NCBI RefSeq assembly: GCF_002072155.1
Contig: NZ_BDIY01000001.1
Location: 496,001-560,000, forward strand
Length of the DNA: 64,000 nt
Source of the DNA: Roseovarius sp. A-2
Lineage (GTDB): Bacteria; Pseudomonadota; Alphaproteobacteria; Rhodobacterales; Rhodobacteraceae
Reading direction: 5' to 3'
Part shown: one piece after another, positions 27,267 to 37,163 of the stretch
Layout of the letters: each line of letters starts with the position of its first letter
How positions within the stretch are numbered: the first letter of the stretch is position 1
Translations under genes and position numbers: made by a program
The notes under the pieces: generated by a model
Databases searched by the model: none
Told to the model about the DNA's origin: nothing
What the model saw: the letters and a program-made list of their open reading frames with translations, nothing else

Positions 27267-29027
27267 ATGGCCGTAGCCAACTCACCCGCAGCGCCGATAT
27301 CGGAGGCCGATGCCGTTACCGACGGATTTCACCTCCTGATCGATGCGCTCAAGCTCAACGGGATCGAAACCATCTACAACGTCCCGGGCATCCCGATCAC
27401 CGATCTGGGCCGCTATGCGCAGGCGCAGAACATGCGGGTGATCTCGTTCCGCCATGAGCAGCATGCCGGCTACGCGGCCTCGGTGGCGGGGTTCCTGACC
27501 AAGATGCCGGGTGTGTGCATGACCGTGTCGGCGCCGGGCTTCATGAATGGGCTGACGGCGCTGGCGAATGCGACCACGAATTGCTGGCCGATGATCCTGA
27601 TCTCGGGCTCGTCGGAGCGCGAGATCGTGGATCTGTCGCAGGGTGATTACGAAGAGATGGATCAGCTTGCGATGGCTCGGCCGTTCTGCAAGGCGGCCTA
27701 CCGGCTGACCTATGCGCAAGATATCGGCATCGCGGTGGCCCGCGCCATCCGCTCGGCGGTGTCGGGGCGGCCCGGCGGGGTCTATCTCGACATTCCGGGC
27801 GCGATGCTGGGGCAGGTGGTGGATGCCGCCGAAGGCGCGCGCTCGTTGGTCAAGGTGATCGAGCCCGCGCAGCGGCAACTGCCCGCCCCCTCGGCCATCG
27901 AACGTGCCATCGAGGTGATGAAAGGGGCCGAACGCCCGCTGATCGTGATTGGCAAGGGCGCGGCCTATGACCAGTCCGACGAGCTGATCCGCGAGCTGGT
28001 GGAAAAATCCGGCTATCCGTTCCTGCCGATGTCGATGGCCAAGGGCCTGTTGCCCGACACGCATCCGCAATGCGCGGCGGCGGCGCGCTCGATGGTGCTC
28101 AAGGACTCGGATGTGGTCATCATGATGGGTGCGCGGATCAACTGGCTGCTCAGCCACGGCAAGGGCAAGCAATGGGGCGAGCCGGGGGGCAAGCGCTTTG
28201 TCCAGATGGATATCGAGGCCGAAGAGATGGATTCGAACGTCGAGATCGCGGCCCCCATCGTGGGCGATGTCGGGTCGTGCTGCGCCGCGCTCATCGCGGC
28301 GATGGACGGGGCCGGGGTGGCACCGCCCAAGGAATGGCTCGATCAGGTCAACGCCAAGGCCACGGCAAACATGGAGAAAATGGCCGGGCGGTTGCGTAAC
28401 AATAACAACCCGATGGACTATTTTGGTGCGCTTGGCGTCATCAAGGATGCGATCAGCGATCATCCCGACACGATCCTGGTGAACGAAGGGGCCAACACCC
28501 TCGATATGTGCCGCTCCATCGTCAACGTCCACAAGCCGCGCCACCGCATCGACGTGGGCACCTGGGGCGTGATGGGGATCGGCATGGGATCGGCCATCGC
28601 GGCGGCGATCGAGACCGGCAAGCGCGTGCTGGCGGTCGAGGGCGACAGCGCCTTCGGCTTCTGCGGCATGGAGATCGAGACGGTCTGTCGCTACAACCTG
28701 CCGATCTGCACGGTGGTGTTTAACAATGACGGCATCTATCGCGGTGATGGCGAGAACTGGGGCGATGGCGACGATCCGGCGACCACCGTGTTCGTCAAGG
28801 GGTCGCGCTATGATCGGATGATCGAGGCCTTTGGCGGGGTCGGGGTCGTCGCGCGCTCGCCGGACGAGCTGCGCGAGGCGGTCTATGCCGCGCTCGAAAG
28901 CGGAAAGCCCACGCTGATCAACGCGATGATCGACCCGGCTGCCGGCAAGGAAAGCGGCAATATCGGCAATCTGAACCCGCAATCGGTGGTGGCCCAGAAG
29001 CTCTATCCACAAGCGCGCAAAGACTGA
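27267..29027 (+). CDS. oxc: Oxalyl-CoA decarboxylase
   Basis: 586-aa thiamine-diphosphate enzyme converting oxalyl-CoA to formyl-CoA and CO2. Segments match what I know of the Oxalobacter enzyme: FRHEQHAGYAASVAGF with the cofactor-activating Glu, CMTVSAPGFMNGLTALANAT, SGSSEREIVDLSQGDYEEMD, and the diphosphate motif GDSAFGFCGMEIETVCRYNL ending near FNND. GTWGVMGIGMG and the C-terminal INAMIDPAAGKESG also agree. GGAGGA precedes the ATG. It shares an operon with frc, fhs and a formyltransferase, which excludes sulfoacetaldehyde acetyltransferase or acetolactate synthase as readings. Confidence 0.95.
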   Translation: MAVANSPAAPISEADAVTDGFHLLIDALKLNGIETIYNVPGIPITDLGRYAQAQNMRVISFRHEQHAGYAASVAGFLTKMPGVCMTVSAPGFMNGLTALANATTNCWPMILISGSSEREIVDLSQGDYEEMDQLAMARPFCKAAYRLTYAQDIGIAVARAIRSAVSGRPGGVYLDIPGAMLGQVVDAAEGARSLVKVIEPAQRQLPAPSAIERAIEVMKGAERPLIVIGKGAAYDQSDELIRELVEKSGYPFLPMSMAKGLLPDTHPQCAAAARSMVLKDSDVVIMMGARINWLLSHGKGKQWGEPGGKRFVQMDIEAEEMDSNVEIAAPIVGDVGSCCAALIAAMDGAGVAPPKEWLDQVNAKATANMEKMAGRLRNNNNPMDYFGALGVIKDAISDHPDTILVNEGANTLDMCRSIVNVHKPRHRIDVGTWGVMGIGMGSAIAAAIETGKRVLAVEGDSAFGFCGMEIETVCRYNLPICTVVFNNDGIYRGDGENWGDGDDPATTVFVKGSRYDRMIEAFGGVGVVARSPDELREAVYAALESGKPTLINAMIDPAAGKESGNIGNLNPQSVVAQKLYPQARKD

Positions 29028-29084
29028 AATGTAATGAAACTGGGCGTGGGCAACACGCCCACCGGCTCAGAGATGGAGAGACCT

Positions 29085-30356
29085 ATGAAAGCCCTGGACG
29101 GCGTCAAGATCCTGGATTTTACACATGTGCAATCGGGCCCGACCTGCACGCAGCTTCTGGCATGGTTCGGTGCCGACGTGATCAAGGTGGAGCGCCCGGG
29201 CGTGGGCGATGCCACCCGCAAGCAACTGGTCGATGTGCCGGACGCGGATTCGCTGTATTTCACGATGCTGAACCACAACAAGCGCTCCATCGAGCTTAAC
29301 CCCAAGACCGAGGCGGGCAAGGCGGTGCTTACCCGTCTGGTCGAGACCTGCGACGTGCTGGTCGAGAATTTCGCGCCCGGCGCGCTAGACCGCATGGGAT
29401 TTAGCTGGGAACGGATCCAGGAGATAAACCCGCGCATCATCATGGCCTCGGTCAAGGGTTTTGGCCCGGGCAAATACGAGGATTGCAAGGTTTACGAGAA
29501 CGTCGCGCAATGCGCGGGCGGTGCGGCCTCGACCACGGGCTTTCTTGATGGTCCGCCCTTGGTGACCGGCGCGCAGATCGGCGACAGCGGCACCGGGTTG
29601 CATCTGGCCCTGGGGATCGTGACGGCGCTCTATCAGCGCGAGCATTCGGGCCGCGGACAAAAGGTGCTGGCGCCGATGCAGGACGGGGTGATCAACCTCT
29701 GCCGGGTCAAGCTGCGCGATCAGCAGCGTCTCGCGGCCGGGCCGCTGACCGAATATTCGCAATATGGCGCGGGCATTCCGTTTGGCGACGCCACGCCGCG
29801 CGCGGGCAACGATTCGGGCGGTGGCCAGCCGGGCCGTATCCTCAAGTGCAAGGGCTGGGAGACCGACAACAACGCCTATACCTATTTCATCACGCAGGCG
29901 GCGGTGTGGGAGCATATCTGCGACGTGATCGGCGAACCCGATTGGAAGGACGCACCGGGCTATGCCACCCCGCAAGAGCGGCTCGACAAGCTCGACGCGA
30001 TCTTTGCGCGGATCGAGGAATGGACCATGACCAAGACCAAGTTCGAGGTGATGGACATCTGCAACCCGCTCAACATCCCGGTAGGGCCGATCCTGTCGAC
30101 CAAGGAGATCATCGAGGACGAGGGCCTGCGCAAGACCGGAACGATCGTCGATGTCGAGCACCCGACGCGCGGTCGCTACACCACCGTCGGCTGCCCGATC
30201 AAGCTGTCGGACAGCGCGGTAGAGGTGACGCGTTCGCCGCTTCTGGGTGAACATACCGAGGAAATCTTGCGCGATGTGCTGGGCTATGACGGTGAGGAAC
30301 TGGCCAGCATCATGGAATCGGGCGCGGTCGGCACCGCAAAGAAGGCCGCCGAATAA
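29085..30356 (+). CDS. frc: Formyl-CoA:oxalate CoA-transferase
   Basis: 423-aa class III CoA-transferase moving CoA from formyl-CoA to oxalate. It begins [20 protein letters not shown] and has the family segments [24 protein letters not shown] and [14 protein letters not shown]. The catalytic Asp is Asp167 in [17 protein letters not shown], and a glycine-rich loop (SGGGQPG) lies in the second half, as in Oxalobacter Frc. GGAGAG lies 5 bases ahead of the ATG; 17 codons upstream are open but probably untranslated. It follows oxc by 57 bases. Confidence 0.95.
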   Translation: MKALDGVKILDFTHVQSGPTCTQLLAWFGADVIKVERPGVGDATRKQLVDVPDADSLYFTMLNHNKRSIELNPKTEAGKAVLTRLVETCDVLVENFAPGALDRMGFSWERIQEINPRIIMASVKGFGPGKYEDCKVYENVAQCAGGAASTTGFLDGPPLVTGAQIGDSGTGLHLALGIVTALYQREHSGRGQKVLAPMQDGVINLCRVKLRDQQRLAAGPLTEYSQYGAGIPFGDATPRAGNDSGGGQPGRILKCKGWETDNNAYTYFITQAAVWEHICDVIGEPDWKDAPGYATPQERLDKLDAIFARIEEWTMTKTKFEVMDICNPLNIPVGPILSTKEIIEDEGLRKTGTIVDVEHPTRGRYTTVGCPIKLSDSAVEVTRSPLLGEHTEEILRDVLGYDGEELASIMESGAVGTAKKAAE

Positions 30357-30415
30357 TCAAGGCGTGAGGGCAAGGGCCGGCGCAGACCGGCCCGCCGCAC
30401 GGACGGGAGGAACGA

Positions 30416-31333
30416 ATGAGACTAATCGTGATGGGGCAGCAAGCCTTCGGCAAGGATGCCCTGGCAAAGCTGCTCGACACCGGAACGGACGAGGTTGTCG
30501 CGGTCTACTGCGAGCCGGACCGCGACGGAAAGCCGGTCGATCCGATCAAGGAACTGGCGCTTGAGAAGGGGCTGCCGGTGCATCAACCGGCCAATTTCGA
30601 TGATCCGGCCACGCTCGAGGTGTTGGCGGGGCACAACGCCGATCTGATGATCATGGCCTTCGTCAATGTCTTCGTGCCCGAGGCGGCGCGCGACACGCCG
30701 ACCCATGGCTCGATCTGCTTTCACCCGTCGCTCTTGCCGCTGCATCGCGGGCCCTCGGCGGTCAACTGGCCGATCATCATGGGGGCGACCAAATCGGGCT
30801 ATTCGTGGTTCTACCCCTCCGACGGGCTGGACGAGGGCGACAGCCTGTTGCAATGGGAGTGCGAGATCGGCCCCGACGACACCGTGATCGACCTCTATTT
30901 CAAGAAGATCTATCCGCATGCGGTCGAGAGCGTGTTGACTGTCTGCGATCTATATCGCGACGGCAACCCGCCACGTATCGTGCCCGACGAAAGCCGCGCG
31001 ACCTATGAGCGCCGCTGCAACCGAAATCATTCGCGCATCGAATGGCACCGCCCGGTAAAACAGGTCTATGACCTCATTCGCGGCACCAATCCCGCGCCGG
31101 GGGCCTGGACCACGCTGAATGGGGCCGAGGTCGATATCTTCGACTGCGCCCTGGTGCCTGGCGACGGCATATCGGGCCGGGTGCGCGAGGTGTCCGACGA
31201 GGGCATCGCCGTGCAATGCGTCGGCGGCCGTATTCTGATCAAGCGGGTACGCCCCAAGGGCGAGGCCAAGATGCCAGCCGCAGAATGGGCCGCCGCCACG
31301 GGGCTCAAAGCCGGGGCCACCCTTGGAATCTGA
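30416..31333 (+). CDS. 10-formyl-THF hydrolase-like formyltransferase
   Basis: 305-aa protein of the Fmt/FDH N-terminal family. It resembles the hydrolase domain of 10-formyltetrahydrofolate dehydrogenase more than methionyl-tRNA formyltransferase: [19 protein letters not shown], then [29 protein letters not shown], and a C-terminal OB-like part with GAWTTLNG. Proposed catalytic residues are His103 and Asp139. It carries no aldehyde dehydrogenase domain. Lying between frc and fhs, it may release formate from 10-formyl-THF, or exchange formyl groups between folate and another carrier such as CoA. The second idea is a hypothesis. GGGAGGAACG precedes the ATG. Confidence 0.82.
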   Translation: MRLIVMGQQAFGKDALAKLLDTGTDEVVAVYCEPDRDGKPVDPIKELALEKGLPVHQPANFDDPATLEVLAGHNADLMIMAFVNVFVPEAARDTPTHGSICFHPSLLPLHRGPSAVNWPIIMGATKSGYSWFYPSDGLDEGDSLLQWECEIGPDDTVIDLYFKKIYPHAVESVLTVCDLYRDGNPPRIVPDESRATYERRCNRNHSRIEWHRPVKQVYDLIRGTNPAPGAWTTLNGAEVDIFDCALVPGDGISGRVREVSDEGIAVQCVGGRILIKRVRPKGEAKMPAAEWAAATGLKAGATLGI

Positions 31334-31362
31334 AATCCATACAAATCTGTTGGGAATACCAA

Positions 31363-33030
31363 ATGTCTGATATCGAAATTGCACGCGCCGCGACCAAGAA
31401 GCCCATTCAGGAGATCGGCGCCAAGCTGGATATCCCGAGCGAGCACCTTCTGCCCTTCGGCCATGACAAGGCCAAGGTTTCGGAAGATTTCATCAAATCG
31501 CTTTCGGGGCGCAAGAACGGCCATCTCGTCCTGGTGACGGCGATCAATCCGACGCCTGCGGGCGAAGGCAAGACCACCACCACGGTGGGGCTGGGCGACG
31601 GGCTCAACGCCATTGGCAAGAAGGCCGCGGTCTGCATCCGCGAGGCGAGCCTCGGACCCTGTTTTGGTATGAAGGGTGGGGCCGCGGGTGGCGGCTATGC
31701 GCAGGTTGTCCCGATGGAGGACATGAACCTGCATTTCACCGGCGATTTTCACGCCATCACCTCGGCGCATAACCTGCTGGCGGCGATGCTGGACAATCAC
31801 ATCTACTGGGGCAATGAGCAGGAAATCGACATCCGCCGCGTGGTCTATCGCCGGGTGATGGACATGAATGACCGCGCCCTGCGGCAGATCGTGTGCAACC
31901 TCGGCGGCGTGGCCAACGGCTTTCCGCGCGAGGCGGGGTTCGACATCACAGTGGCCTCGGAGGTCATGGCGATCCTGTGCCTCGCTACCGATCTGGCCGA
32001 TCTGGAACGCCGTCTCGGCGACATCATCGTGGCCTATCGCCGCGACAAGACGCCGGTCTATTGCCGCGACATCAAGGCCGACGGCGCGATGACCGTGCTG
32101 TTGCAGCAGGCGATGCAGCCCAACCTCGTTCAGACGCTGGAGAACAACCCCGCCTTCGTGCATGGCGGGCCGTTTGCGAATATCGCGCATGGCTGCAACT
32201 CGGTCGTGGCAACCACCACGGCGCTCAAGCTTGCGGATTACGTGGTCACCGAGGCGGGCTTTGGCGCCGATCTCGGGGCCGAGAAATTCATGAATATCAA
32301 GTGCCGCAAGGCCGGTCTTACACCCGAGGCGGTGGTGATCGTGGCGACCGTGCGGGCGATGAAGATGAATGGCGGCGTGGCCAAGGGCGATCTGGGCGCC
32401 GAGAACGTGGATGCCGTCAAGGCGGGCTGTCCGAACCTCGGGCGCCACATCGAGAACCTGGCTAAATTCGGCGTGCCAGCGGTGGTGGCGATCAACCATT
32501 TCGTCACCGACACCGATGCCGAGGTGCAGGCCGTCAAGGACTATGTGGCCAGCCAGGGTGCCGAGGCGGTGCTCTGCAAGCACTGGGCGCAAGGCTCCAA
32601 GGGGACCGAGGAACTTGCGAAAAAGGTGGTTGAGGTCGTCGAAGGCGGATCGGCCAAATATGCGCCGCTCTATCCCGACGACATGCCGCTCTTCAAGAAG
32701 ATCGAGACCATCGCCAAGGAAATCTACCGCGCCGACGAGGTGGTGGCGGACGCCAAGATCCGCAATCAACTCAAGGAGTGGGAAGATCAGGGCTATGGCA
32801 ACCTGCCGGTCTGCATGGCCAAGACGCAATACAGCTTTACCACCGATCCCACGCGACGCGGCGCGCCTGACGGGCACAGCCTGCCGGTGCGCGAGGTGCG
32901 GCTCTCGGCGGGGGCGGGGTTCGTGGTGGTGATCTGCGGCGAGATCATGACCATGCCGGGCCTGCCCAAGGTGCCCTCGGCCGAGGCGATCTGCATCAAT
33001 GACGAAGGCCTGATAGACGGGTTGTTCTGA
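31363..33030 (+). CDS. fhs: Formate-tetrahydrofolate ligase
   Basis: 555-aa enzyme forming 10-formyl-THF from formate, ATP and THF. The P-loop [18 protein letters not shown] is near residues 64-81, [20 protein letters not shown] follows, and the C-terminal [15 protein letters not shown] is typical. The upstream 49 codons of open frame lie inside the formyltransferase and are not part of the gene. The ribosome site is weak (TTGGGA). Its place in the oxalate operon routes the formyl carbon into folate C1 metabolism for assimilation. No formate dehydrogenase is present in the window. Confidence 0.95.
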   Translation: MSDIEIARAATKKPIQEIGAKLDIPSEHLLPFGHDKAKVSEDFIKSLSGRKNGHLVLVTAINPTPAGEGKTTTTVGLGDGLNAIGKKAAVCIREASLGPCFGMKGGAAGGGYAQVVPMEDMNLHFTGDFHAITSAHNLLAAMLDNHIYWGNEQEIDIRRVVYRRVMDMNDRALRQIVCNLGGVANGFPREAGFDITVASEVMAILCLATDLADLERRLGDIIVAYRRDKTPVYCRDIKADGAMTVLLQQAMQPNLVQTLENNPAFVHGGPFANIAHGCNSVVATTTALKLADYVVTEAGFGADLGAEKFMNIKCRKAGLTPEAVVIVATVRAMKMNGGVAKGDLGAENVDAVKAGCPNLGRHIENLAKFGVPAVVAINHFVTDTDAEVQAVKDYVASQGAEAVLCKHWAQGSKGTEELAKKVVEVVEGGSAKYAPLYPDDMPLFKKIETIAKEIYRADEVVADAKIRNQLKEWEDQGYGNLPVCMAKTQYSFTTDPTRRGAPDGHSLPVREVRLSAGAGFVVVICGEIMTMPGLPKVPSAEAICINDEGLIDGLF

Positions 33031-33032
33031 TC

Positions 33033-33896
33033 ATGGGCCAGTCATCGCTTCATACGATCATGATGCCGGTGCGCGACGATGGGCGCGGGCCGATCATCTT
33101 CGCCCATGCCGCAGCACTGGCCAAGCGCTTCAACGCGCATGTTCGGGTGGTGCATTCCCACCCGCGACCAGAGGACATGATGCCTTACGGCGTGGTAATC
33201 CCGACCTTTTTGCGCAAGCAGCTGGCAGAGGCCACACGCACCCGCGCGGATTACGAGGAGGAGGACCAGCAGGCCAAGTTCCGCGAGTTGGCCGAGCGCC
33301 ACGGCATCAGCGTGGAACCGCGTACCGTCGGCAAGCCGACGGCGGCGTTTCGCGAATACGAGGGCAAGCAGGTCGAAGTGGTGCGCCAATACGGACGTCT
33401 GGCCGATATCATCTGCGTGTCCAAACCCTGCCCGGACGAAAACCTTGGTTACAACACGCTGAGATCGGCGCTTTTCACGTCGGGGCGGCCCGTGATGGTT
33501 TGCGCCGACACCGAGGAGGTGGCCCCCGATATCGGCAGTCATGTGGCGATCGGCTGGAATGGATCGCTGGAGGCATCGCGCGCGGCGGCGCTTGCCATGT
33601 CGCTGATCGAGCGCGCCGATCGGGTCACGATCCTGACCGCCGGGCGGGTCGACCACACCGCCACGCCCGAGGAGTTTCGGATCTATCTCGCACAGCGCGG
33701 CATCGAGGCGGAAATCCATGCCTTCGAACGCAGCGGTAATGTCGGGCGGGCGCTGCTGGAAAAATGCTCGGAGACAGGTGCGAACATGCTGATCACAGGG
33801 GCCTATCACGAAAGTTACGAGCGTGAGGCGCTGCTTGGCGGAAATTCCGCTACCATCGTGGCAGAAGCCACGATTCCGGTGGTCATGGTACATTGA
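33033..33896 (+). CDS. Universal stress protein (UspA family)
   Basis: 287-aa protein with one clear Usp domain in its second half (VAIGWNGSLEASRAAALAMSL, then the nucleotide loop ITGAYHESYERE and ATIVAEATIPVVMVH). A less typical Usp-like first half begins LHTIMMPVRDDGRG. The ATG lies two bases after the fhs stop, so it is the last gene of the oxalate enzyme operon. Function in the pathway is not evident; adenine-nucleotide sensing is possible by family. Confidence 0.85.
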   Translation: MGQSSLHTIMMPVRDDGRGPIIFAHAAALAKRFNAHVRVVHSHPRPEDMMPYGVVIPTFLRKQLAEATRTRADYEEEDQQAKFRELAERHGISVEPRTVGKPTAAFREYEGKQVEVVRQYGRLADIICVSKPCPDENLGYNTLRSALFTSGRPVMVCADTEEVAPDIGSHVAIGWNGSLEASRAAALAMSLIERADRVTILTAGRVDHTATPEEFRIYLAQRGIEAEIHAFERSGNVGRALLEKCSETGANMLITGAYHESYEREALLGGNSATIVAEATIPVVMVH

Positions 33897-34060
33897 GGTG
33901 ACGAGCAGGAATAATCGAGTTTTCTGAACCAGGCACAGGAGGAGAAAGAGCAGTCTCAAGACGGGCTTCGATGCGCGTGTCAATCGGCCGGGGAGGGCCG
34001 AAAGCGCGCCGGATCCTACACTGAACCTGACCGGGTAGCGGTCATCAAAGGGAGGAAGAC

Positions 34061-35017
34061 ATGAATATCCTGAAGACTTTAGCAATCGGCATCGCCGCGT
34101 TGGGGCTTTCGGCACCGGCGGCCATGGCGGACTGGCAGCCGCGCAAGCCTATCGATTTCGTCATCATGGCGGGACCGGGCGGCGGCGCGGACCAGATCGC
34201 CCGCTTCATTCAGTCGGTGGTCGAGAAGAAGGACATGACCAGCCGTCCGCTGATCCCCAACAACAAGGGCGGCGGCTCGGGCGCCGAATCCCTGATCTGG
34301 CTCAACGATGCGAACGATGCGAATCACACCCTTCTGGTGACGCTCAATTCGTTCTTCGCCACCCCGATCCGGCAACCCGAGTTGGGCATCGACATCCAGA
34401 CCTTTACCCCGGTCGCGATGATGGGCGTCGATCCCTTCGCGCTCTGGGTGCACAAGGATAGCGGCATCGAGACGTTCGAGCAGTGGGTCGAGACGGTCAA
34501 GGCGGCGGATGGCGAGTATGTCGTCGGCGGCACCGGCACGGGCCAGGAAGACAGCATCGTCTTCGCTTATCTGAGCAAGGCCTATGACCTCAAGCTGAAG
34601 TACATCCCGTTCGACGGCGGCGGTGCGGTTGCCGCAGCCCTTGCGGGTCAGCAGATCATGGCCACTGTGAACAACCCGGCAGAGGCGCGTGGCTTCTACC
34701 AATCGGGCGATGTGCGCCCGCTTCTGGTGTTCTCGGATGAGCGGATGGAGTCCTATCCGGATGCGCCGACGCTCAAGGAACAGGGCCACGACTTCAGCTA
34801 CTACAACCAGCGGGCCATTGTCGGCGCGCCGGGCATGTCGGATGAGGCGGCAACCTACTATCAGGACCTGTTCGCCGAAGTCTACAACTCGGAGGAATGG
34901 CAGGGCTACATGGAAAAGGAGTCGCTCTCGCCGCTCTGGATGGATGCCGATGAACAGCGTGGTTACTGGAAAATCCAGGTCGACAACCACAACGACCTGC
35001 TGACCGGTATGAAGTGA
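34061..35017 (+). CDS. TctC-type tripartite transporter binding protein
   Basis: 318-aa periplasmic solute receptor of a tripartite tricarboxylate transporter (TTT). A Sec signal peptide (MNILKTLAIGIAALGLSAPA, cut near AMA) precedes WQPRKPIDFVIMAGPGGGADQIARF, the usual N-terminus of TctC proteins. GGGAGGAAG lies before the ATG. It heads tctCBA and follows the oxalate enzymes by 164 bases in the same direction. Small di- or tricarboxylates are the normal ligands; oxalate is the natural guess here. Confidence 0.9.
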   Translation: MNILKTLAIGIAALGLSAPAAMADWQPRKPIDFVIMAGPGGGADQIARFIQSVVEKKDMTSRPLIPNNKGGGSGAESLIWLNDANDANHTLLVTLNSFFATPIRQPELGIDIQTFTPVAMMGVDPFALWVHKDSGIETFEQWVETVKAADGEYVVGGTGTGQEDSIVFAYLSKAYDLKLKYIPFDGGGAVAAALAGQQIMATVNNPAEARGFYQSGDVRPLLVFSDERMESYPDAPTLKEQGHDFSYYNQRAIVGAPGMSDEAATYYQDLFAEVYNSEEWQGYMEKESLSPLWMDADEQRGYWKIQVDNHNDLLTGMK

Positions 35018-35056
35018 TCCACCGAAAAGTCTGATGAAATTAGGGAGGGCTGACAA

Positions 35057-35560
35057 ATGCGTGTTGGCGAAATAGTGACGGCGGGCGTGCTGGCCCTCCT
35101 TTCCATCTATCTGATGTACAAGGCATCCGCGAACGGGATCGGCTATACGAGGGGGAGCGGCCCCCAGGGCGGCTTCTGGCCCTTCTGGCTGTCGGCCGGG
35201 ATGCTGATCTCCACAGGCTTCATCGCGCTCAACTGGGTGCGGCAGGTGTCGCCGCAATCGCGCTCGCAAGAGCCGGTGCTCGACAGTTTTGGCCTCAAGA
35301 CGCTTCTGCTCGTCGGTGGCGGGATCATCGGCTTCGTCGCGCTCATCGACATCGTGTCGATGTACGGCGCCGTCGCGATCTTCATGCTTTATTATATAAA
35401 GCTGCTCGGCCAGCACAGCTGGCGGTTGACCGTGCCGATGGTGCTGTTGTTCCCGCTCGGGCTGTTCTTCTTCTTCGAGGGGCTGATGCAGATCAGCATG
35501 CCCACGGGGATGAGTTTTACCGACCCGGTCTACAACGTGCTTTACGACATCATTTACTGA
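35057..35560 (+). CDS. TctB-type tripartite transporter small membrane subunit
   Basis: 167-aa inner-membrane protein with four hydrophobic segments (about 5-22, 37-57, 82-106 and 124-142). The family segment GPQGGFWPFWLSAGML lies between the first two helices. GGGAGG precedes the ATG. It lies between the binding protein and the large permease, as in TctCBA systems, and works with TctA in the membrane. Confidence 0.9.
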   Translation: MRVGEIVTAGVLALLSIYLMYKASANGIGYTRGSGPQGGFWPFWLSAGMLISTGFIALNWVRQVSPQSRSQEPVLDSFGLKTLLLVGGGIIGFVALIDIVSMYGAVAIFMLYYIKLLGQHSWRLTVPMVLLFPLGLFFFFEGLMQISMPTGMSFTDPVYNVLYDIIY

Positions 35561-35600
35561 GCCGCTCAGGGCCAGCTGAAATAAGGGCGACAAGCAAGCC

Positions 35601-37112
35601 ATGGAAATTCTATCTCTACTGGGCGACGGTATGCTGGTCGCCATCCAACCTCTGAACCTGATGCTGATCCTGATCGGCGTCACACTCGGTCTCTTCATCG
35701 GTGCGATGCCCGGTCTGGGATCGGTCAACGGGGTCGCGATCCTCTTGCCGGTCACCTTTCTGGTGCCACCCGGCTCGGCGATCATCTTTCTCGCGGCGAT
35801 CTACTACGGGGCGATGTATGGCGGGGCGATCTCGTCGATCACCCTGGGCATTCCCGGCGCATCGACGGCGGTGGCGACCACCTTCGACGGACGACCGCTG
35901 GCGATGATGGGCAAGGCGCGTCTCGCGCTGGTGGCGGCGGCCATCGGGTCCTTCGTCGGCGGCACGGTGGCGAACGTGCTCTTCACCGGCTTCGCGCCCC
36001 TGCTGGCCACCGTCGCGCTCAGTTTCGGGCCGCCCGAGATCTTCGCGCTGATGTTGCTCGCCTTCGCGACCTTCGTGGGGCTTGGCGGCGACGACATCGC
36101 CAAGACCGTCTTTTCGATCTGTTTCGGTCTGGTGCTGGCCACGGTCGGCTTTGACCAGGTCTCGGGCGCGCCGCGGTTGCTGCTCTTTGATCTCAGTGGC
36201 TTTCTAGGCGGGATCAGCTTTCTGGTGCTGGCGATCGGCGTCTACGGCATCGGCGAGATGCTCTGGACGCTAGAGAGCACGCGCGGCAAGATCACCACGA
36301 CGGACGCGAAGATGTCGGTCAAGGGGATTGTCGAGGATATGGGCGAGACCGCCCGCAAGGGCTGGAAGGGCACGGCGACCGGATCGTTCCTCGGCTTCTT
36401 CGTGGGTGTGCTTCCGGCCGCCGGTGCGACCCCGGCCTCGCTGATGTCCTATGCGATCACCAAGATGCTGTCGAAGAACAAGCATGAATTCGGCAAGGGC
36501 CATGTCGGTGGCGTGGCCGCCCCCGAGGCGGGCAACAACTCGGCCTCGACGGGCTCGATGCTGCCGATGCTGACACTCGGCATTCCCGGCTCGCCGACCA
36601 CTGCCATCCTCTTGGGCGGCATGGTGATCTGGGGGCTGACACCCGGGCCGCGCCTGTTCGTCGATGAGCCGGATTTTGTCTGGGGGCTGATCGGGTCGTT
36701 CTACGTGTCGAACATCTTTGCCCTTCTGGTGAACATATGTGCCATTCCGCTCTTTATCTGGATGCTGCGGATGCCGTTCACCGTGCTGGCACCGCTGATC
36801 TTCGTGCTGTCGGTGGTGGGGGGCTATGCCGCCATGCAGGACATGTTCGACATCTGGCTGATCCTGGCCTTCGGCTTCGGGGCGTTCTTCCTGCGCAAGT
36901 TCGACTATCCGCTGGCGCCCGCAGTTCTGGCCATCGTGCTTGGGCCGATAGCAGAACCGACCCTGCGCCAGTCGCTGTTGCTGTCCTCGGGCGATCCGTC
37001 GATCTTCTTCACCCGGCCGATTTCGATGCCGATCATGGTGATTGCGATCCTGCTGATCCTGATGCCGGCCTTCAAATATTTGCGCCCGCGCCGGACCAGC
37101 GCGGCGGAGTGA
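35601..37112 (+). CDS. TctA-type tripartite transporter large permease
   Basis: 503-aa permease with about eleven hydrophobic segments. Family hallmarks are IGAMPGLGSVNGVAILLPVTF near residue 35, YYGAMYGGAISSITLGIPG, and a repeat-related segment PEAGNNSASTGSMLPMLTLG in the middle. It completes the importer. A strong convergent terminator lies just downstream. Substrate by context is oxalate or a related carboxylate; direct evidence is lacking. Confidence 0.92.
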   Translation: MEILSLLGDGMLVAIQPLNLMLILIGVTLGLFIGAMPGLGSVNGVAILLPVTFLVPPGSAIIFLAAIYYGAMYGGAISSITLGIPGASTAVATTFDGRPLAMMGKARLALVAAAIGSFVGGTVANVLFTGFAPLLATVALSFGPPEIFALMLLAFATFVGLGGDDIAKTVFSICFGLVLATVGFDQVSGAPRLLLFDLSGFLGGISFLVLAIGVYGIGEMLWTLESTRGKITTTDAKMSVKGIVEDMGETARKGWKGTATGSFLGFFVGVLPAAGATPASLMSYAITKMLSKNKHEFGKGHVGGVAAPEAGNNSASTGSMLPMLTLGIPGSPTTAILLGGMVIWGLTPGPRLFVDEPDFVWGLIGSFYVSNIFALLVNICAIPLFIWMLRMPFTVLAPLIFVLSVVGGYAAMQDMFDIWLILAFGFGAFFLRKFDYPLAPAVLAIVLGPIAEPTLRQSLLLSSGDPSIFFTRPISMPIMVIAILLILMPAFKYLRPRRTSAAE

Positions 37113-37142
37113 GACGCCGCGACATGGTGGAGATAAGTCGAG

Positions 37143-37162
37143 AGGGGGCCTGCGGGCCCCCT
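37143..37162. terminator. Terminator between tctA and the ScfR-type gene
   Basis: AGGGGGCC (37143-37150) pairs with GGCCCCCT (37155-37162) around TGCG, and a short T-run follows on the plus strand. It lies at the converging ends of the transporter and regulator genes, immediately beside the regulator's stop codon. Confidence 0.7.
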
Positions 37163-37163
37163 T

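Noticed and set aside
27282..29012. 576-codon frame antisense to oxc.
   Set aside because: High-G+C codon bias on the real strand opens such frames. The antisense product is rich in His, Arg and Asp without any motif, and oxc is certain.
27267..29027. Reading of the TPP enzyme as sulfoacetaldehyde acetyltransferase (taurine pathway, common in this group).
   Set aside because: The sequence follows oxalyl-CoA decarboxylase segment by segment, and frc and fhs follow; no pta or taurine genes are present.
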